Source: Camarhynchus parvulus (lineage: Eukaryota > Chordata > Aves > Passeriformes > Thraupidae). From it: a stretch of DNA of 64,000 bases. Shown piece by piece: positions 46,161 through 58,458 of this stretch. The notes under the pieces were generated by a model that was not told the DNA's origin, searched no databases, and saw only the letters and a list, made by a program, of their open reading frames with translations. Each line of letters starts with the position of its first letter. Position 1 is the first letter of the stretch. The stretch spans positions 1,674,001 through 1,738,000 of the forward strand of contig NC_044600.1 of the NCBI RefSeq assembly GCF_901933205.1, written 5' to 3'. The position numbers were made by a program, and so were the translations under genes.

Positions 46161-49100
46161 TTCACATCAGCATGCTAAAGACTCTAACCAGGTTCAGAAC
46201 TTGAAAACTTCCAACAACAGTGATCTCAGTGTCTCTGACCAACAAATACTTCATCATCCTTCAAATCATCTTCCCCTTTTAGCCCCCTCTCCAGCTCCTT
46301 TTTATGACCTCTGTCTCCCCTTCTTCTGCCATGAACTTTTGTCAAAAGCCTGACTTCAACTTCTCAACCAACAAGATGCTCAACTTGGCAGGCCCTTGGT
46401 AAGCTACCCCAGCTCTGTCAAACCAGAGCTGCCACCCTCAAGCACTCCCATTTCCTAGGTCCCTGACAGAATTATCTATTTCCCATGTGACTGAAGGGTG
46501 GAGGAGAGCAAAGAACATCTGAGTTAAGCATTAACCAACAGAGGAATCCCAGCAATCTCCCTGACAACCTTAATTTAGTGTGTTTGCCCTAGCCGAACAT
46601 GCATGCTTTAAAACAAGCAAATTAGCATGTTGCCAAACCCATGAACTGCTCTCTGCCACCTCCTGCCAGCCTATTCTCAGGGCTGACGTGAGATCAGATG
46701 ATTGTTTGCCAAAACAATCTAGGTTTTTTCTGCCCATTTCACTGTAAACAAAAATGACGACAAAAATACCAGGCACTTATTCCAACCTCTAGTCCTCAAG
46801 CCAGAAAAAAAAAAAAAAACCCAAAACACCAACCCAGAGCTGCCTCAGCAGCAGCTAAGTCCAGGTGCTGTTAACACTGATAGCAAACTTCAGTAAAATA
46901 TTCCAGTTTACACACTACTTTTCTATTATAAAAACTGGAACTCAATTCTCATTGTGCAGCTCAGTCACAGTCAACAAATTACATGAAACCTGAACACCAC
47001 TCCCAACTACCTAAAGTAGAAAATAAATGAATTAGTGGTCCTGATACAGCTCACCCTTAATTAATTGTGTGTGTATATAGTCAATTGTCTTACAGGGAAA
47101 TACTTTTAAAGCATTGTTTTCCTTCCCAGCACAGATTCTCTCCCAACAGCCCAGTCCTATTTCCTGTCCATCAGGAAAAGTGCCACTGATCAGGCTGCAG
47201 CCCTAAAAAATCCCACCAAACAAAGCCCTGCACTGCTGCAGGCAGAGCAGCACTGCACACCTTTTAGTTTCAGATGAAGAGAACAGGGAAATCAAAACCT
47301 TCCACCTTTCTATTCTAGTTTCCCTTCCCTCAGGATAATGACTTCAGTTCCTAGCCCTCTGTCACCTAGAGCCATTTTTATCATAAAAATATCATTCCTC
47401 TGGACTTCTTCCCAAGGATTTGCCTAATTTCAGCTCCTGTGCCAGGAACCAGAAATACTTTCTCCTCTGTGTAGCTGCACAGCCTCTCCCAGCAAGCCCT
47501 TGCTCAGCACTCCCCTGGATGTGTGAAATAAGTTTGGGAGGAGGCACACTCCTGTCAGCTCCTGGAATTACACCCAACACATGACAGGGACTGCAGGTTG
47601 ATTCATCTCTGCAACTCCACTGAAACTCCATGAATTGTAAGTTGCAAAGATGAACCAAGAAAATCTCCACACCCAGCTGTGAGGAACTTTGGATATGAGC
47701 TCAGTGACAGCACAGCACAAACAGCCTGGCTTCTTTGCCACAGGTCCCAAACACATCTTTATCTTGCACAAAGAAGAGAACAGGGATGAGGTGCAAGTAA
47801 CACTGCTCTCCCAGTGCCTGGGGACACTGCCAGCCCAGCAGAACCAACTCCTCATTCCAAGTAAAGCCAGCAAAATTCTGTAGGATTACTCTCCTGTAGA
47901 ATGGATGAAGCCTTTCCCTGATTACAGCCTTGTTCTTCGCTTACAAACCCACGGTAATAATTGGTAAATCTGGCTGTCCAGTCACCCCAACTCAATTTAA
48001 AGCACACCTGAATCCCAGCTCTTTTTCTAAACCAAAAATAAATCTCTGTTTGCGTCAGGTACATCATGTCCAGAGTGAAGAAAATCTGCTTTCCTATTCA
48101 ACCCACTCACTCAATTCCATCATCAAAGGCCAGTCACTTACCCCAGGGCAAAACTATCTTTCAGAAGGTCTGATTTGAGCAATATATCCCTGCTCTGGTC
48201 CAGGGTGCTGCCGGACTGCAATCATCCACCCCCTCAAGAAACAAATGCATGCTGCTGTGAATGAAGCTAAATATTAACATAATGTTCTTTTTTTCCACTC
48301 AATGGAACAATGAAAGTTTATTCTAGTGATTCTAAAATAAGTGAATAGACTGTGCAATGGAAATAGGCGTCCTGTTCAAACCAATTTTGAGCTCATTTCA
48401 CTTTGATTTTTCAAATTATGTGTTTCTATCAGAACAGAGTTCTCTTCTGCTAGAGCAAAATTCAAATTTATGTTCACAGCTACCAAGAGAAGCACTTCCC
48501 TGAGTGATTCTTGAATCAGTTCCCTGCAGGAATCTTCAGGCAGGGAAAGTAGCTGAGTTAGATACTTTAGCAGGAAATAGTAGGGGTAGTATAAACACAC
48601 CCAAAGGTGCTGTTTATACAAAGCTTAACCTATGCAAGGAAACAGGAGTTTGTTTCCAATAACACCATGAAACAAAACAAAACACCACACGTGTTTATCT
48701 TTTGCCAAGATACCTTGTCAATTTTAATACAAGCGCAGTTCAAGTCATTCATGCTTCTGACTGCCATCCTCTGCAACAATTACAACTTTCAGTAACTTTT
48801 CTATGCCTCAATGTTATATATTTACCAACTTCCACAAACTCTAACTGCATGTTCAGCAACAAAAACAAAACAAGAAAAACCCAAACAAACAAGAAGAACC
48901 CAAACTGCAGTAGTCAGGCTGATTATCTAAAAGCTCAACACTCACTAAAGGAACACATGGTGGGAGAACTCCAACACTGACTTAGTTTTACCAGCATCCG
49001 GGAAAGCCCTTGCAACAGGTTAAATAAAGTTTGTAACTTTAGTACTCTCTCCAAGGAGAGGACTCAAGAGTTATAAGCGTCTGCTACATTGTTGCTTTTG

Positions 49101-49827
49101 GAAATACAGCAAGAACTGAGCTAAACAGGGTCGATTCAACACGTGCAACTGACAAATGTAAACAATTAAAGGTAAACACCGTCACATTGCAGGTTTTGCT
49201 ACTGCTGCATGTATGAACTGTGATACAACCCAGTGATGCTGCCTTGACCTCTGCCTGTATTTTGATTTATCAGGTCTGTCAGTAAACTAATCAAAGAGCA
49301 CAGCCATTATAAGCAAACTGCACTCCCAAACAGGGTTTACGTTCCAAAAAACCATAAGACACCACCCAGTTTCTGAGATTGTTTTCCCATGAAGTGAGAG
49401 GTTCCATTGGCAAGCACGTGGTTCGCATGGCGATCACCGCGATGGTTCTGGATGGTTCAGCGGGGCCGGCCGCACCCGGCTCCGGCCGCGGAGCGGGGCA
49501 GCGGTTGCGGAGCGGCGCTGCCGCTGTCCCCGGCGCTGTCCCCGTCCCCTCCCGAGCGTGGGAACTCCGCCGCCGCCCGCGCTCAGCGCCCACCCCGGCA
49601 CCGCCCGGGAGCCCGCCCGGCCCCGAGCAGCGGCACCGCGGCCCGGCCCTTCTGGGCGCTGCCTCCCCCGAACCCGCACGGAACCGCGGAACACGGAGCC
49701 GCCAATCCCCGGGAAGGCTCCCACGCCCCGCGTTCCCCGCTGGAAGCGGCGCATCCGCGCCCCCTCCTCCGGCAGCAGCCTCTGCTCGAGCCGGGGCCGT
49801 TCCCCGCCCGCCTCCCGGCGCGCTCAC

Positions 49828-49944
49828 CAGCTTGGGCTTGTTCCGGCTCTCCTCTTCCGCGGCGCGCCCGCCGCGCTTCGCGTTCATCCTGCCGGAGCTC
49901 AGCGGCTCCTCGCCGCCCGCGCCCGGAGCCGCGTGTCCGTCCAT
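49828..49944 (-). CDS. DIAPH2: DIAPH2 coding exon 1 (residues 1-39)
   Basis: The exon starts at an ATG (49942-49944) in strong context (GCCATGG, G at -3 and +4). It encodes 39 residues beginning MDGHAAPGAGGEEP and ending ESRNKPKL, then a donor reading CTG|GTGAGC. The Gly/Ala-rich start and the final NKPKL match the mammalian DIAPH2 N-terminus in style and position. A second in-frame ATG lies at codon 20. The reading frame stays open upstream through the GC-rich leader to about 50331, but without another ATG, so this start is preferred. Exon end phase is 0. This N-terminal stretch is expected to be disordered and precedes the Rho-binding region. Confidence 0.9.
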
Positions 49945-49970
49945 GGCTCCGCGGGGCTGCCCCCGCCGGG

Positions 49971-50005
49971 CCGAGCCGAGCCGAGCCGAGCCGAGCCGAG
50001 CCGAG
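49971..50005. repeat. (CCGAG)7 pentanucleotide repeat in the 5' UTR
   Basis: Seven perfect CCGAG units lie just upstream of the DIAPH2 start codon (27 bp gap). Read on the mRNA strand this is (CTCGG)7, within the probable 5' leader. It is GC-rich and may form stable RNA structure. Confidence 0.95.
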
Positions 50006-50057
50006 CGCTCACGGCCGCACCGGCCCCATGGGCCCCCGCGCCCGCGCCCGCTCCGCC

Positions 50058-50064
50058 GGGGCGG
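50058..50064. promoter_or_regulatory. GC box (Sp1/KLF type)
   Basis: GGGGCGG within the CpG island, about 115 bp upstream of the start codon. This short motif is common in such DNA, so binding is inferred. Confidence 0.4.
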
Positions 50065-50087
50065 CTCCGCTGCACCCCCGGCCCCGC

Positions 50088-50099
50088 CGCGCACGCGCA
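50088..50099. promoter_or_regulatory. NRF1 binding site
   Basis: CGCGCACGCGCA fits the palindromic NRF1 consensus YGCGCAYGCGCR at every position. It lies about 150 bp upstream of the start codon, inside the CpG island. A second, one-mismatch site (GCGCCTGCGC) is at 50137-50146. Confidence 0.6.
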
Positions 50100-50162
50100 C
50101 GGCCCGCCCGAGCCACCGCGCCTGAGCGGGCGGCGCGCGCCTGCGCCCTGCGGCGGCGGGCA

Positions 50163-50173
50163 GCAAATGGCGG
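50163..50173 (+). promoter_or_regulatory. YY1-like motif
   Basis: GCAAATGGCGGAG contains the YY1 core ATGGCGG on the plus strand, near the upstream edge of the CpG island. Such motifs usually lie close to a transcription start. Its plus orientation could also mark a divergent start, which is speculative. Confidence 0.4.
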
Positions 50174-50269
50174 AGCCGTGAGGGAGCTCGGAACGCCCCC
50201 GGAGCGGGGAAGGGCCCGGCTGCTTCCCGGCCCGGGGTTACGGCACGGGGCGCTGGGAGGGGCCGGCAC

Positions 50270-50605
50270 TGCCTGTCCTGCCATGGGCGGGCCTCTGCCG
50301 CTGGCACAGGTGTCTGCAATCCCCGTCCCACCTGGCCTTGGGCACGCCCAGCGATCCAGGGGCGGCCTTAGCACAGGCTGCCCAGAGCAGCTGTGGCCGC
50401 CCCATTCTCACAGGGAAGGATTTCTGTTCAGATTTCTTCCTCATATTGAATCGAAACCTTCGCTCTTCTAGTTTGAACCCGTTCCCCTGTGTCCTGTCTA
50501 CGTGCTCTTGTAAATTGCCTTGCCCAGTCTTTGGTGAAAGTTCCCGGTGGGTTTTGGAAGGCCGCTTAGAGCACCCCAAAGCTGCCTCTCTCTTCTTCAG
50601 GCTGT
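50270..50605 (-). mobile_element. CR1 LINE 3' fragment next to the CpG island
   Basis: The sequence follows the familiar avian CR1 3' segment in reverse orientation: a degraded TGCCATGGGC block, CAGGCTGCCCAGAGCAGCTG, TTTCTTCCTCATATTGAAT, a GTTTGAACCCGTTCCCCTGT block, then GGTTTTGGAAGGCCGCTTAG and CTTCTTCAGGCTG. It is diverged and truncated. The sense strand of the element is inferred to be minus. Confidence 0.8.
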
Positions 50606-53600
50606 ACGATATCTGAGTCATCTGGCCCTGCCCATGGATTACAGCAATGGAAAACTGTTTAAACCATTCCTGTGGATTCCAGAATCCCTTCGGCCGAGCC
50701 TCGCTGTGTAAACTGAAGGACTCTCAGGATGTATCAGCATGGACAGAGGAAAATCATGGGTCACATCTGCGTTTTGTGTTGGTATAGCTGAATCTATACC
50801 TGCTAAATTATGTCAAGACAGCAGTGATGAACACCATCATGATCTGTTGTTTTGGTGGGACAAGGGCAATCCTTTCGAGTTCACATTCAGATATAAATGT
50901 ATCAGTTTGTTGCCCTCTAGGAGAGAGTCCCAAAAGACAAACAAGACAGAATAGTGAATTTCTGATCTCTGTCTAATACATACACAGTGATCCAAACCTG
51001 AGATTCAGGGGTTTCTCGATTTCTTGTGACTTTCTGAGGCTTACCTGAGTACTGGGGGAAATATTTACCTTTTCAATCCAGCAATGAACACCTGTTGATA
51101 AAATCTGACAACACCAGCTTTCAAATAAAAGGATAGCTCTAAAACTGGCAGGTGTCTTGAACTCAAAGTAGAATCTTGGCAGCAGAAGTTAGGAAATTAT
51201 AAAATAGGCCAGCTGTGGCTAGCTGCTCTGTTCTAAAATTTCCTTTGAGATCCATCTCTTCCCGCCTGTATAAATCTTCCTTTTTCTCATTCTGTTGATT
51301 TTAACAATAATTATTTGGACATAGTTTATAATACCATCTTAACCATACCTAAGTTCTAATGATGAAATTAATCAAGTAATCATGAATTTAATCATTTGTT
51401 TGCAATGTCAGGCAATGTCATGTTATTTCCAACTACATCCATTTATAATTTACAGGATATCATTCTACAGCACCCGTTCAACAATGGTTTGTTAAAAAGA
51501 AATGCTCAAATCTGTTTTTTTCTTCTTTTCAATTAGCTCTAATGACCATTTTGGGTTTTCTCTGCTGTCTCTATTTTTCTGTATTAAGCAGCACCTACAT
51601 ATGGAGCACAAAGTTCAGTCAGTCCACATTCAGAGATGACAGAGAAGAATTTCCAACAGCCTGGCATCTCTATGTACAAATTTAAGAGTTTTTAAACCAA
51701 ATTCTGTAGCACTACTTGTTCAGCATAACTTCTAAAGTGCTCAAGAACTTTTTATCCTCAAATGTTCTAAATTTGCCACAATGCTGCTCATACTGCACGA
51801 GCCAAGTGTTCTTCAGTAAAACCTTTACATTAACTGACCTCTAAGATTCAGGAGCAGCTGGCACAACATGCCAAAAATAATTTGTGGTGTGAATGAAAGC
51901 AAGTGCACATGTGAGAAATCGAGAAAACTGAGCTAATGTACAGCCAGGCCTTGAGTTAATTCAGTTTTGATGGAGTAAAACTCAGATCACATTCCTGATT
52001 TTAGCAAAACATAAAAAACCCACTGAAGTCGGGTGTGGGGACACCACACATCACTGAAAACATCACAGGAGATTTGCTGTTTTGGTGTGGTACATTGTAA
52101 TTAATGTACCCTTGTCTGAGTGATGGAGAAAAGATGTGCAACCATCGGGCTGCAGCTGCATCATGTGATGAAAAGTCATCCCACAGCTGCTCTTAGTTCC
52201 CCTTCCTGGGTTTGCCTGCTCTCCTGGGACAGATGGCTGCTTGCTTTACAGAGTTATTTCGTTTTTTTAACTCTGATTTACAAATGCTTTGCAAGTCTCC
52301 ATTTGGAGATTTCAGCTGTGGCTTAAAATTGTTTGTGTTGTACAAAACATTGCTCCAGGATTTGCTGGAGACCTGCTTTTGAAAAGCTTGCCATATATCA
52401 AGTGCCATTAGATCCACTTCACAGCCTCCTCGGCAGAAGTTAAAGCCAGTTGTTTTCTTTTTGAAAATGTTTTTAGTCACACTGCTGCATTTTAGAGTTC
52501 TTCCCCCACCCCACTCCAGTTTCCAGGACTGAGAAGCAAATATTCCATGTATGAACTTTATGACCATATAAACTCTGCAGGTAGTTCCAAACAAAAGGAG
52601 TGAAGAGAAATAACATAGCTATCCCAGTCAGGAAAAAAATTACAGGGAAAAGCCCCTCAACATCAAAATGAAACAAAGAAAAAACCCTCCAGAAAGCCAC
52701 AGCTCTGCCTAAGGCAGGCAGACAAAGCTCATTTTGGCAGACCTGCAATGCAGCATTTTGGCTCAACTCTGAGAGCAACAGTGTGGCCTGAGGGTGGAAA
52801 CGAGTAGTTGTACAAACTGTTCTTAACTTGGCTTCATCTCTGAAGGAAATGGATCCAGAACTATTTATTACAAATGTCATTTCACAACACTGCAAACATG
52901 TAACTCCAAAGAGCCACTGCTCTGTAGGTGCTGACATTTCTCCTTAGGTGTGATCTCAGTTCCATTCAGTCACACAGCCACAGCAGCTCAGAGATCACAC
53001 AATGACCTGAAAGCAAAATGATCAGGCACTGATGAGCATGAGGCATTCTGAGCCTCCCAAAAAGTGCATGATTTTATATCTGAACTGAAATAGGCCTCTG
53101 AGGATGACTGGCTAACCCAGCAACATGAGATCTTACAGTTGTTAACAAACACTCTTCCTCTAAACAGACCAAAAGTTCAGTCATGCAGGCTTGCAGGAAG
53201 CACTCACTCGGATATCCCAAAATGATGTTGGATTTATGAGAATTCATAATTCAGTGGTAGAATTTCCATTTGCCAGACAAGGCATAGGCTTCTGCTTGAA
53301 AAGTGCAGCTGACAGATCACCAGAGCAGAGATTCAGTTTTCAGTCCCTGGGAAATGTTCTGGTCTCCACATTCCTAGAACTGAAGAAGAAAGTTAACAGT
53401 GCTGTAGTCTTTATCCTAACTGCACTGGAGAAAAAAAAGAAAAAGAAAGAAAGTAATTACTCTGTATGCTACCAGAAGAGAAAACACACAGTATTTAACT
53501 TAACCACAAACAGGAAATATGTTGCTAAGTCACCCAGCAGTACATTCCCAGCTTTTCATCCAGAAATTCTATGTCATTAGCACAACCACTGTACCAGGAG

Positions 53601-56260
53601 AACACACCACAATCCTTCCCCTGCTCCTGGTGAGCTGGAAGCTTTGCTCTCTTCTTGATCAGTGTCATCACTGCAGTCAGTTTTTACTCTCCTGTCTCTT
53701 CCTCCTTCTTGCAGTTTTAGTTGGAATCGATTTGCATTTAGGAATTTTTAAAAATTCCTGAATTTATCTTCAGATGGAAATCAGTCTAAGCTTGTTGACA
53801 GTGCATGAGAATGTGGTAAATAACAAGGAAAGCTGGGGTTGAATAGCTTATCTTAACAGGTGGGAAAATAGGATTAGAAGTATTAACTGCTAAGCAATTA
53901 AAATAAATGAAGAGCGTTAATTGCATATGAATAGATAGTCTCTGTTGACAAATCTACCTCACTTTCTAAACAATACTCTCTTAGACTACTTAATAAATAT
54001 TATTTATTTGCAAACTCAAATCCACAGAAAATCCACTCACTGATAATTCCAAGAATTATTTGTTTGCTAAAACTTTATTTAATCTAAATCACAATTTCCT
54101 GGCTTTCTAGAGGCAATAATTGAACATTCTGTAGTGTTTCTGTAAATGAAACCACAAGAAATTACTATCACACATATAAAATTTGTTAGTGATTCGAAGG
54201 AACATTAAAACATCTTACATTAACCTTTTAACCAATGTTAATTAAAACTGATTCTGAACATTGCTTTGAATGCTCAGGATGACACTTGAGCAAGGTTCAT
54301 TCTCCCTGGCTGCAGTCTGTGTTTAACCGGCTGGGAGGTGGCTGCACCACAGCTCATTTTTTGGGCTTTAAACTTTTCAGTTCCAAGATAACTTACACGT
54401 TTTGCCTTGTAGGAAGAGGAAGCTGAGTTTCCCACCTATTGTTCAGGAAAGATTTCATGTTGAATATGTTGGGGAGGTAATTGTGCTTACAGCAAACCTC
54501 CATTCACCCTGACTGACTTAATGCAGCTCTGATTTAAAATCTAAAGCTGGACAAGCTCTACCATTATTAAATGATACAGTATGAATATGAAGTTTACTTG
54601 TGTCAAGGCAGTTTTTTCATTAAACTGAATAATTGTTTTAATCTAGAAAAAAATCAGAGATTTTAATTTACTCCAGGCCAGCTCCCCTAATTCTTAGGAA
54701 ACAAAACATCAATACAGTGTTTAGGTTTATATTTTCCAAAGTGTTACTTCCCTGTTAGAAGCATTTCCTCTCCTTGAAGCAGTGAACTGATTTAGGTGAG
54801 TTGTCTTGTCACCCTTTTCTCCATTTTGACCCCTCAGTCTATAATTCTAGATCCCAATGAGGTTTATCTTCTCCAAAAGATTTTCTGCTTTCAGGTTTTA
54901 GCAGAACAGTAGGAAAACATAGTTCTTGCTCCATTCATGTTTTTTAGAAACAAGGAATATATAAAAAATAGCCCAGGGTTATTTCAGAGGACAATGTAAA
55001 AAATACAAGAAATTATTTTGCTTCATTTTGGACATTTCCCACAAGAAAAACGAAGCAAACTGCTGATATATGAAGTAATGGTAGTTAGTTAGTAATTGAT
55101 TCTCTTTTTTCCCTTTATCTTTCAAATATCCTATTCTATTGAATAATCAGAACTTTTTGCATTAGTATTTCTATTTTTTCCCAACATTTTATATTCTGGG
55201 ACACAACTGCTCGATGTTAATAAAACACATTTATGTCTCATAATACTTTATGAGTTTTCTTCCAAGCCTGAAAGAACTGGAAATGATCTGTACAGAGAGG
55301 AAAAAAATGAAAACATTAACATTATCACTAAACACTGTATTCCAGTTTTTAAACATACAATTGTTATTACTCATATGTGCTACCCTACTTACAATTTTTA
55401 ACAATATAGTACATCTTTTTGATTTAGAGTCAAATCCCAACAGTAGCTGTGGATTTAAATAGAGTATTCAAGGTCTCAGTAAAAGCTCCTCATTTTTCAC
55501 TCTTTTTCTGTCATCTCTGGTGGTTTAGGCACCCAGCACCTCTGTTTTATCTGTCTCTGACAGTGCAACTCTGTCACTGCCTGCAGTTCTGCAGAAGGAA
55601 ACTGAAAACCTGTTTCTTCCCACTGGGACTTTCATTTTCCCCTGGAAGGCTCCTGGCGGCTTTTCCTCTCTGTTGTGCACATCTCCCCACAGCCCCATGG
55701 CTGAGTTCTCAGCTTATCCTGCTGTGGGATCTTCCCAAATTGTTTAGAAAATATCTTTTGATGTTCGTATCTCACAGCACACTTTGCTTCTCAAACATGA
55801 CTGAACAGCTCACAATAAACTCCTTTTATTTACTGTAAGGCTCCCCTTGACCACATCGAGCACTAGAGATGTTTCTATTTATCCTGCTTTTGTACATCTT
55901 CACAGCTTTTCACAAAAACTAAATACCACAGAAATTTCCTTAATAAACCACATTTCTATAGCTGCCCAAGGCTACTCAAAGCATGACAGAACCAGACTGG
56001 GCATTTAATGGCCAGGCTGGGAACTTTCTTATTTTATTTATTTTATCTATAAAGAAAGCTCTATCACAGTGTTTATCGTTTCTGTATATGACACAAACCC
56101 CTAACAGATAAGAATTCTACAGTGCAGGGAATGAATAATTATAATTGAAATATCTCTCTCCCTAGCCCGTACTTCAACAAGCAGATTTCTGGGTGGAAAT
56201 AAAGTTCATTTTGATGGAAATAATGCACATGCTGAAGGCATTAGTAATGCTAATGAAGAG

Positions 56261-56415
56261 TTCCAGCAGATGGACAAAACAGGCCTGATTAAAGCTAAAA
56301 ATCATGTTAGGAAATCTTTGTTCAAATTGTTCAATGGAAGAATAAGATAAAAACTTGTGGAATGTTCATCCATGGTCATTGCCTGTTCAGCATATTAATA
56401 ATAACTGCACTTACC
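56261..56415 (+). repeat. 155-bp direct duplication, copy A
   Basis: Starts TTCCAGCAGATGGACAAAAC and ends GCACTTACC. It matches 58304-58458 at 150 of 155 positions without gaps. No target-site duplication or terminal inverted repeats are seen at its edges, and no coding frame is evident. Confidence 0.95.
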
Positions 56416-58303
56416 AGAAAGAGATGGATTTTTACTTTGTATTTAACTGTTCTGCCCTGTGGGTAGCACATATCATTTATTGGGTGTGTATGGAGGGATT
56501 TCCATTGCCACAACTGGACCAAAGGTTTTTCCTTTGCTAACTTTTCCTGTGCTAACTCCACTAAAGCCCATTTCTGGGGACAATAAAGGGACACATTTTA
56601 CAAGTGTGTCCTTTTACAGGAGCTAACAGTGGGATTATCTAAACAGCTTCTTTCAAGGGGGATAAACCAGTGGTATGATGCAGTTACTCAGTATGTAAAC
56701 TAATTTTATTATATAATTTCATCATGTTATTTGAATGACTGAGAGTTAAATACCTTGAAAAGCAGGTACTGCAGCTTTGAGGAATGAGAAGAATTATGCT
56801 CAGCAGGGATGTTTTTGGTATACTCCCTGTGTTGATTTTGGTTCACTCAATATTTGGGTTTAACTTAAGAGTTTTTAGTAACTTTCACTGAAATCGACTG
56901 CATGTTTATCTTTTGTGAGAGAAAAACCTGACTCTGAAGTCAAATATGCATCCTTGTCATCCAGCACAGTTCCAGCAGGATGGGACTGTGTAAAACACTG
57001 CAGAAAACAAGGATCTGCTCTTCTTCTACGTGTTTGGTTTGTTCTGAATTATTCTTCCTTTTGTGTCTGTTAGTTCCTTAAATATTGCTCACACTGAACT
57101 TACTTGTGAAAAGCAATAATCAAAATTCTTTGCTTGTCCACTTAGTCCCTTTTATAAATGAATGAAGATGGCATGTGCTAAAACAGTGAGAAGCAAGATT
57201 AGCTCTGATCTTCTCCTGCACATGCACAATTGTCTATTTTTAATCACGCAAGTGGCTGAAGATGAGTTGGAGGCTCAGCCCAGGAGAACACACGTTAGAC
57301 TTGATTTAGTGTGAGAAGAGGTGGCTCTCAGGGTGGCAGTGGTTTGTTTCCCTCACTTTATCCACATGCAAAGTGGATTTGTTCAGCATCCTTATAGTTT
57401 TTCATGAAACAAAATTAATAAGGGTTAAAAAAAGACCAGTTCTCTGCCAGGTCAGTCTGCTGAGCCAATCCTCACCTGTCGTGTCCCAGCTCTGGCATAG
57501 GCAAAGGGCACAAATGTGGCAGTGAGAGATTTCCAGTAATGTTCTCTCACCTTTAACTCTCCACTCCAAGTGCTCTGGTTGATGAATGTGACATTTATAT
57601 TGTGAAAATTGGCAGGGTTTTTAGCCTTTCCTGCTGCCACATTGACTTAGGGACCAGCGCTGAGCACCAGTTCTCAGCCATGTGTTTGAAGATCAATAGA
57701 AATTGTGCAAAGAGGGCAAAGTCTGCAGGCTGAGGGCAAGTTAAGCTCATCAGCCATATCAGTGGATATTATTGCCCATTTCTGGGTCAGAACTCTTTGT
57801 CACCATGCTCTTTAATGAGCCTTCAGCATGAATCCAAAGGTGCCAATGCAAAACCCTCTCCCACACAGGAGGAACATGAGCCCAGGCACTTGGCAGATGC
57901 TTGTTCCATTACAGGAAGGTGACACAAGTCCAGTGAGAAGGATGGGACAAAAAAAATGCAAGTTTCATGTGTAGGAAAGTATAGGTTCCATTTGCAGGAA
58001 TGGTTATTACACATTTTTTTAAGAACATGGTGTTTTTGACAGTCTTAAAACTTCAGAATAGAAACAGTGTGGAAATCTGTGGATGTAATTGTCCAAGGAG
58101 CACCTAGCAAGAAGAGAGAGTTGAGTGCAGAGGAGAGAGCACTGTAATCTTCACAGAGAGCTGGAGAGAGGTGAGGCTGTCCACAAGAGAAAGAGAACCA
58201 GGAGCAGCAAGAGGGAGCTCAGGGCCAGCGGTGGCTGTGTCACCTCTGAAGCTGGCTGATGGCACAGGAAAGGTCAGGCTTTCCCAGCTGCACTAGAAGG
58301 TCG

Positions 58304-58458
58304 TTCCAGCAGACGGACAAAACAGGCCTGATTAAAGCTAAAGATCATGTTACAAAATCTTTGTTCAAATTGTTCAATGGAAGAATAAGATAAAAACTTG
58401 TGGAATGTTCATCCATGGTCATTGCCTGTTCAGCATATTAATAATAGCTGCACTTACC
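58304..58458 (+). repeat. 155-bp direct duplication, copy B
   Basis: Same orientation as copy A, about 2.04 kb away. The five differences are single-base changes, two adjacent (GG in A, CA in B). Flanks outside the block are unrelated; a purine-rich stretch (58105-58220) precedes it. Confidence 0.95.

Larger units (their letters stand above)
34441..49827 (-). other. DIAPH2: Intron 1, 15.4 kb
   Basis: The largest complete intron in view. It holds a weak CR1 trace (46083-46160), small microsatellites and tandem duplications, A/T homopolymers (for example 42719-42731 and 46806-46820) and no recognisable gene. Long open frames such as 44306-44839 (+) lack any family signature. First introns often carry regulatory elements, but none can be named from sequence alone. 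Confidence 0.75.
49430..50260. promoter_or_regulatory. DIAPH2: CpG island promoter of DIAPH2
   Basis: A dense run of CG dinucleotides and G/C-rich sequence surrounds exon 1, sharply distinct from AT-rich flanks on both sides. It contains a full NRF1 consensus, an NRF1-like site, a GC box and an ATGGCGG (YY1-like) motif, and no clear TATA box. This fits a TATA-less housekeeping-type promoter firing on the minus strand. The exact start site cannot be read from sequence. Confidence 0.85.

Noticed and set aside
49945..50331. Possible N-terminal extension of DIAPH2 in the open frame upstream of the ATG
   Set aside because: The frame is open but has no ATG, consists of low-complexity Arg/Gly/Ala sequence, and runs into the CR1 fragment. 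The ATG at 49944 has a strong context.
49379..50471. Several long open frames on both strands across the CpG island (up to 354 aa)
   Set aside because: GC-rich DNA has few stop codons. Only the short exon 1 frame on the minus strand has homology and a donor site.
53410..53455. Purine-rich A/G run as a possible element tail
   Set aside because: No LINE or SINE body precedes it; simple low-complexity sequence.
57452..57640. Minus-strand 62-residue open frame starting MAAGKAKNPANF
   Set aside because: Looks protein-like at first glance, but it matches no family I recognise and has no neighbouring exon or promoter evidence.
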